Source of the DNA: a bacterium
Lineage (GTDB): Bacteria > Sysuimicrobiota > Sysuimicrobiia > Sysuimicrobiales > Segetimicrobiaceae
Direction of reading: 5' to 3'
Assembly (NCBI GenBank): GCA_035295165.1
Contig: DATGJN010000047.1
Location: 1 to 64,000, forward strand
DNA: 64,000 nucleotides
Under the pieces are notes generated by a model that worked only from the letters and a program-made list of their open reading frames with translations, was not told the DNA's origin and did not search any database. Shown here piece after piece: positions 60,193-64,000 of this stretch. Each line of letters starts with the position of its first letter. The stretch's first letter is position 1. The position numbers and the translations under genes were made by a program.

Positions 60193-60560
60193 GAGCGGGA
60201 CGCCAGATCGGGACGGAGCTGCGTCGCCCCGCCCAGGTACACGTGCCGGACCTCATCCATCGTCTTCGTCGTGTTGATGAGCATCAGCACACGCACGCAG
60301 CGCTGGAGCGCGCCGGGGACGGCGATCTCCTGCATGCACATCAGCGGCACCTGCGTCCATCCGGGAAGACGGCGGCCGGCCTCGGCCGGGAACACGGCGT
60401 TGAGATCCGGAGTCATCGTGAAGATCACGCCGGCGATGTCGTCGCTGTCGACCTCGTTCTCGCTCACGATGCGCTGGAGCAGCTCGAAGGTGGCGCTCAG
60501 GATCGCCTGCTCCGTGTTCGCGTCGACGGTGGTCGCGCCGCGAATCCCGCGGAATCGCAT
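60189..60560 (-). CDS. aroH: Chorismate mutase, AroH type
   Basis: 123 residues, the trimeric AroH (Bacillus-type) fold rather than the all-helical AroQ fold. FRGIRGATTVDANTEQAIL, DIAGVIFTMTPDLNAVFPAE and the Arg in RCVRVLMLINTT match the conserved active-site segments. Converts chorismate to prephenate. It overlaps aroA by 4 nt and lies 117 nt after aroQ. Confidence 0.93.
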   Translation of the reverse strand: MRFRGIRGATTVDANTEQAILSATFELLQRIVSENEVDSDDIAGVIFTMTPDLNAVFPAEAGRRLPGWTQVPLMCMQEIAVPGALQRCVRVLMLINTTKTMDEVRHVYLGGATQLRPDLASRS

Positions 60561-60677
60561 CGCACTCCTCCTCGCGCCGGCGCGCTCCGCCCGACTCGGC
60601 TGTTGCTTCGACCGGCGCTCCAGGCCATCCTCTGCCGGCGCGCCGCGCGACCCGGTCGCGCGAGGCCGGACCTCGCG

Positions 60678-61121
60678 TCAGGTCCGCGGATGAGCCAGCG
60701 CCGCCGCCGCCCGGAGGCCCAGCAGGTAGCTGTCCGCCCCGAATCCGGCGACCTGCCCGGTCACGACCGGCGAGATGACCGACACGCCGCGGAAGGCCTC
60801 GCGCGCGTGGATGTTCGAGACGTGCACCTCCACGACCGGAAGCGCGATCGCGGCGATCGCGTCCCGCAGCGCGATGCTGTAGTGCGTGAACCCGGCGGCG
60901 TTGAGCACTACCGCGCCGAATTCGCCGCGTGCGGCGTGCAACCGGTCGATGATCGCACCTTCGTGATTCGACTGGAACGTCTCGATGGCGACGCCCAACT
61001 CGCCGGCCAGCGCCTGGAGTCGCCGGTTCACCTCGGCGAGCGTCACGGTGCCGTAGAGGTGCGGCTCCCGGCTGCCCAGCAGGTTGAGGTTGGGCCCGTG
61101 GATCACCAGCACCTTAACCAT
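60678..61121 (-). CDS. aroQ: 3-dehydroquinate dehydratase, type II
   Basis: 147 residues. VLVIHGPNLNLLGSREPHLY, QSNHEGAIIDRLHAA, LNAAGFTHYSIALRDAI and VEVHVSNIHAREAFR are the conserved type II dehydroquinase segments, with the catalytic Tyr in HLYG and His in EVHVSN. The ATG at 61121 lies inside the aroKB stop region (overlap 8 nt), with GGAGGAGGTG upstream. Confidence 0.95.
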   Translation of the reverse strand: MVKVLVIHGPNLNLLGSREPHLYGTVTLAEVNRRLQALAGELGVAIETFQSNHEGAIIDRLHAARGEFGAVVLNAAGFTHYSIALRDAIAAIALPVVEVHVSNIHAREAFRGVSVISPVVTGQVAGFGADSYLLGLRAAAALAHPRT

Positions 61122-62763
61122 CGCCAAGCACCTCCTCCAGCAGGGGTGTCGGAACGTCGTCGCGCACCACCGTCCGGCCGATCTCGACCGGCAGCACGAA
61201 CCGCAGGCGGCCGGCGCGCGCCTTCTTGTCGAGCGTCATTGCGGCGGCGACCGCCTCTGGCGCCGGCGGCCGCCGGAGCCGCAGCTCGGCGAGGCGCACC
61301 GGCAACCCGGCACCGCGGAGGAGCGCCGCCTGCCGGTGCAACAGCGCCGGCTCGCACAACCCGAGGCGCACGGCGATCCGCGCCTCGAGCGACATACCGA
61401 CGGCGATCGCCTCGCCGTGCGTCAGCCCGCGGTATCCCGCGGCGGCTTCGACGCCGTGCCCGATCGTGTGCCCGTAGTTGAGCACGATCCGCCCGGCCTC
61501 CTCCCGCTCGTCCCCGGAGACCACGTCCGCCTTGTACGCGGCGCAGCGCCCCACCACGATCGCCAGCGCCTCGGGGTCGCGGCGGAGCACGGCGCCGAGC
61601 CGGTTCTCCAGGTACGCGAACAGGTCCGGCGCGCCGATCACGCCGGTCTTGATCACCTCGGCCAGGCCCGACCGCACCTCGCGCGCCGGCAGCGACCCGA
61701 GCAGGTCGATGTCCGCGACGACGAGCACCGGTTGGTGCACGGCGCCGATCAGGTTCTTGCCGCGGGGGTGGTTGACCGCCGTCTTCCCGCCGATCGCGGC
61801 GTCGACCTGCGCGAGCAGCGTGGTCGGCACGGCCGCCCACGCGATACCGCGCAGGAACGTCGCGGCCACGAACCCGCCGAGGTCACCCGCCACGCCGCCA
61901 CCGAGCACGATCAGGGCGGAGCCGCGGTCGAGCCGCGCCTCCAGCAGCCGGTCATAGACGCGGTTCGCGGCGCGGAGGCTCTTGCTCGCCTCGGACGCCG
62001 GGACGGTGATCGTGACCGCCTCGTACCCGGCGTCGCGCAGCGACGCCGCGAGGCGGCCGCCGTACAGCGCCTCGAGCCGGGGGTGGGTCAGCACCGCGAC
62101 GCGCCCGGCGACCCCGCAGTCACGCAAGTGGGCGCCGACGCCGCCGATTGCGCCCACGCCGATGCGCACGTCGTAGCCGCGCGACCCGGTCGCCACGCGC
62201 ACCACGCGCTCGGGCACCGGCCCGGTGTTGCGCGGATCGGTCCCGCCGTTCCGCCCCTTCCACGTGGCCGCGAACGCCTCAACGCAGCGGGCGGCCTCCT
62301 CCGCGGAGACCGACGACGTGTCCAGGACCAGGTCGGCGTCGTGATACAGTGGGCTGCGCTCGGCGAGCAGGCGCCGGACACCCGCCTCGGGGTCCACCCC
62401 GAGCAGCGGCCGATCGACACCGCCGCCCACGCGGGCGAGAATCGCCGCGGGCTCCGCGCGCAGCGCGACGATCATCCCGTTCCGGCGGAGGTGCGCCATG
62501 TTTGCGGGGTTGAGCACGACGCCGCCCCCGGTGGCGATGACCGTGCCTTCCCGCTCCCCCACGGCGGCCACGATCTCGCTCTCGATCCGGCGGAACGTCG
62601 CCTCGCCGTCCTCGGCGAAGATGCGCGGGATCGACCGGCCGGCGCGCTCCTCGATCAGCGCGTCGGTGTCCACGAACGGACGGCCGAGCCGGGTCGCGAG
62701 CGCCCGGCCGACCAGGGTCTTGCCCGTGCCCATGAAGCCGATGAGCACCACGTTGTGGCGCAC
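61114..62763 (-). CDS. aroKB: Fused shikimate kinase-3-dehydroquinate synthase
   Basis: 549 residues. Residues 1 to about 175: shikimate kinase with P-loop IGFMGTGKTLVGRAL, FVDTDALIEERAG and GGGVVLNPAN. Residues from about 190: dehydroquinate synthase with LGGGVAGDLGGFVAAT, VPTTLLAQVDAAIGGKT, LAEVIKTGVIG and NYGHTIGHGVEAA (zinc/NAD site). The two steps are not consecutive (AroB is step 2, AroK step 5), so the fusion mainly ensures co-expression. GTG start at 62763. Confidence 0.96.
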   Translation of the reverse strand: MRHNVVLIGFMGTGKTLVGRALATRLGRPFVDTDALIEERAGRSIPRIFAEDGEATFRRIESEIVAAVGEREGTVIATGGGVVLNPANMAHLRRNGMIVALRAEPAAILARVGGGVDRPLLGVDPEAGVRRLLAERSPLYHDADLVLDTSSVSAEEAARCVEAFAATWKGRNGGTDPRNTGPVPERVVRVATGSRGYDVRIGVGAIGGVGAHLRDCGVAGRVAVLTHPRLEALYGGRLAASLRDAGYEAVTITVPASEASKSLRAANRVYDRLLEARLDRGSALIVLGGGVAGDLGGFVAATFLRGIAWAAVPTTLLAQVDAAIGGKTAVNHPRGKNLIGAVHQPVLVVADIDLLGSLPAREVRSGLAEVIKTGVIGAPDLFAYLENRLGAVLRRDPEALAIVVGRCAAYKADVVSGDEREEAGRIVLNYGHTIGHGVEAAAGYRGLTHGEAIAVGMSLEARIAVRLGLCEPALLHRQAALLRGAGLPVRLAELRLRRPPAPEAVAAAMTLDKKARAGRLRFVLPVEIGRTVVRDDVPTPLLEEVLGDG

Positions 62764-62770
62764 GTCCGTC

Positions 62771-63901
62771 TCAGGCCTCCGGCCCCGTGCGCACCCAGCG
62801 CGCGTGCGCCTCGTACGCCTGCCGCATCTCCGCCAGGCTATCGCCGCCGAACTTCTCCACCATCGCGTCGGCGAGGACGATCGCGGCCATCGCTTCCCCG
62901 ATCACGCCGGCGGCCGGGACCGCGGTCACGTCGCTGCGGACCACCGCCGCCTCCACGCGCTCCTTGGTGACGATGTCCACGGACGCGAGCGGGCTGCGGA
63001 GCGTGCTGAGCGGCTTCATCGCCACGCGGACAACGAGGGGTTCGCCCGTGGTCATGCCGCCCTCGGTGCCGCCGGCCTGGTTGGTCGCGCGGTAGAAGCC
63101 TCGCTCCGGATCGTAGAAGATCTCGTCGTGCGCCGCCGACCCGGGGAGGCGCGCCTCCGTGAAGCCCTCGCCGATCTCGACGCCCTTCATCGCGTTGATG
63201 GACATCATCGCCTGCGCGAGGCGGCCGTCGAGCCGCCGGTCCCAGTGCACGTAGGTGCCGAGCCCCACCGGCACCCCGGTGACCACGACCTCGAAGACGC
63301 CGCCGAGCGTGTCGCCCTTCTCGCGCGCCTCGTCGATCGCCGCGATCATGCGGGCCTCGGCCTCCGGATCCACGCAGCGCAGGGGCGACTGCTCGGCGAT
63401 CGCGGAGATGTCCTCGGGCCGCTCGGGCCGCCGGGTCGCGGCGATGCCTCCCAACTCCACCACGTGGCTGCCCAGCGCGATCCCGAACTGCCCGAGCAGC
63501 GCCCGGCAGACGGCGCCGGCGGCCACGCGCGCCGTCGTCTCGCGCGCGCTGGAGCGTTCGAGGACGCGCCGGACATCGTTGAAATGGTATTTCAACGCGC
63601 CCGCGAGATCCGCGTGCCCGGGACGCGGCCGGGTGAGCGGCGGCTCCTCCCGCCGCCAGTCCTTGTTGCCGATCGCGAGCCCCACCGGCGCGCCGATCGT
63701 GGTACCGCCCATCACGCCGCTGTGGATCTCCGCGCGGTCTTTCTCGATCTGCATCCGGCCGCCGCGGCCGTACCCTTGCTGCCGCCGCGCGAGCTGGACA
63801 TTAATCTCGTCCTCCGACAACGGCACGCCCGCGGGCAGGCCCTCGACGATCACGAGGAGCCCCCGCCCGTGTGACTCGCCCGCCGTCAGGAATCGAACCA
63901 T
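62771..63901 (-). CDS. aroC: Chorismate synthase
   Basis: 376 residues. [61 protein letters not shown] and [15 protein letters not shown] are the FMN and substrate binding signatures. Makes chorismate from EPSP using reduced FMN. Starts 4 nt after the aroE stop and ends 7 nt before aroKB. Confidence 0.97.
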   Translation of the reverse strand: MVRFLTAGESHGRGLLVIVEGLPAGVPLSEDEINVQLARRQQGYGRGGRMQIEKDRAEIHSGVMGGTTIGAPVGLAIGNKDWRREEPPLTRPRPGHADLAGALKYHFNDVRRVLERSSARETTARVAAGAVCRALLGQFGIALGSHVVELGGIAATRRPERPEDISAIAEQSPLRCVDPEAEARMIAAIDEAREKGDTLGGVFEVVVTGVPVGLGTYVHWDRRLDGRLAQAMMSINAMKGVEIGEGFTEARLPGSAAHDEIFYDPERGFYRATNQAGGTEGGMTTGEPLVVRVAMKPLSTLRSPLASVDIVTKERVEAAVVRSDVTAVPAAGVIGEAMAAIVLADAMVEKFGGDSLAEMRQAYEAHARWVRTGPEA

Positions 63902-63905
63902 CGCG

Positions 63906-64000
63906 TCACCGCCCCGTCCGTTCTTCGGCCGGGACCTCGCGGGGCAGCCCCAGCGACTCCCGCATCACATCGATCGGCGCCGCGCGCCCGGTCCAGATCT
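63906..64000 (-). CDS. aroE: Shikimate dehydrogenase C-terminus (partial)
   Basis: The last 31 residues of a leftward gene entering from the window edge: [18 protein letters not shown] is like the FELWTGRPAP-V-MR end of shikimate dehydrogenases. With aroC, aroKB, aroQ and aroA following directly, aroE is the expected missing step. The call rests on about 20 residues plus gene order. Confidence 0.65.
   Translation of the reverse strand, partial: IWTGRAAPIDVMRESLGLPREVPAEERTGR

Overview
The window is high-GC bacterial DNA: a hand-counted line in a metabolic gene (39301-39360) is 43/60 G+C. It is densely packed with genes in long runs that overlap by 1-8 nt. The lineage cannot be fixed from sequence alone. 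Separate cofG and cofH genes (coenzyme F420), a fused AroK-AroB protein, an AroH-type chorismate mutase and many HyuA/HyuB and molybdenum-hydroxylase genes suggest an F420-making, heterotrophic, probably uncultured high-GC lineage rather than a well-studied proteobacterium. No rRNA, tRNA or CRISPR array was seen.

Region 1 (1-31270) is a large catabolic locus built around a divergent control region at about 21961-22224. Leftward run A (21960 to 13928): branched-chain-type amino-acid ABC importer livK-H-M-G-F, a DUF1989 protein and a dimethylglycine/sarcosine dehydrogenase-like flavoprotein. Leftward run B (13682 to 1600): SDR, 2-oxoacid dehydrogenase E1 alpha and beta, 2-hydroxyacid dehydrogenase, HyuA, HyuB, SDR, and a three-subunit molybdenum hydroxylase (FAD, 2Fe-2S and Mo subunits). 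Rightward run C (22225 to 31270): second DUF1989 protein, cysteine-synthase-like PLP enzyme, LamB/YcsF (PxpA) protein, a second molybdenum-hydroxylase large subunit, LLM flavin oxidoreductase, a CoA-transferase pair and a creatinase/ectoine-hydrolase-like M24 protein. A leucine-dehydrogenase-like gene at 421-1512 converges on run B. Together these look like import and breakdown of a nitrogenous compound (N-methylated, ureido, lactam or heterocyclic). The substrate is not readable from the sequence.

Region 2 (31271-39166) is different: a stand-alone fused CydDC-like ABC exporter with a 16-bp perfect palindrome upstream, then a gene-poor, lower-GC stretch (36661-36720 is 29/60 G+C). It holds small unknown genes, an SRAP (YedK/HMCES) protein, a zinc-ribbon mini-protein, a small secreted protein, gene remnants and two clear hairpin terminators. 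It looks acquired or decaying.

Region 3 (39167-47006) holds a two-gene membrane unit, the F420 precursor genes cofG and cofH, a DSD1-type PLP enzyme, two SDRs, an isoprenylcysteine-methyltransferase-like protein and a hexapeptide-repeat (gamma-carbonic-anhydrase-like) protein.

Region 4 (47089-55726, leftward) is a second import and hydrolysis unit: Dpp-type permeases B and C, an intact M24 metallopeptidase, a Dpp-type binding protein and HyuA/HyuB, with no ATPase genes. Region 5 (55991-58130) has an unknown transglutaminase-like protein with a small partner, and a truncated membrane protein. Region 6 (58157-64000, leftward) is a compact shikimate operon: aroE (partial), aroC, aroKB, aroQ, aroH, aroA, ending in a TauE/SafE permease.
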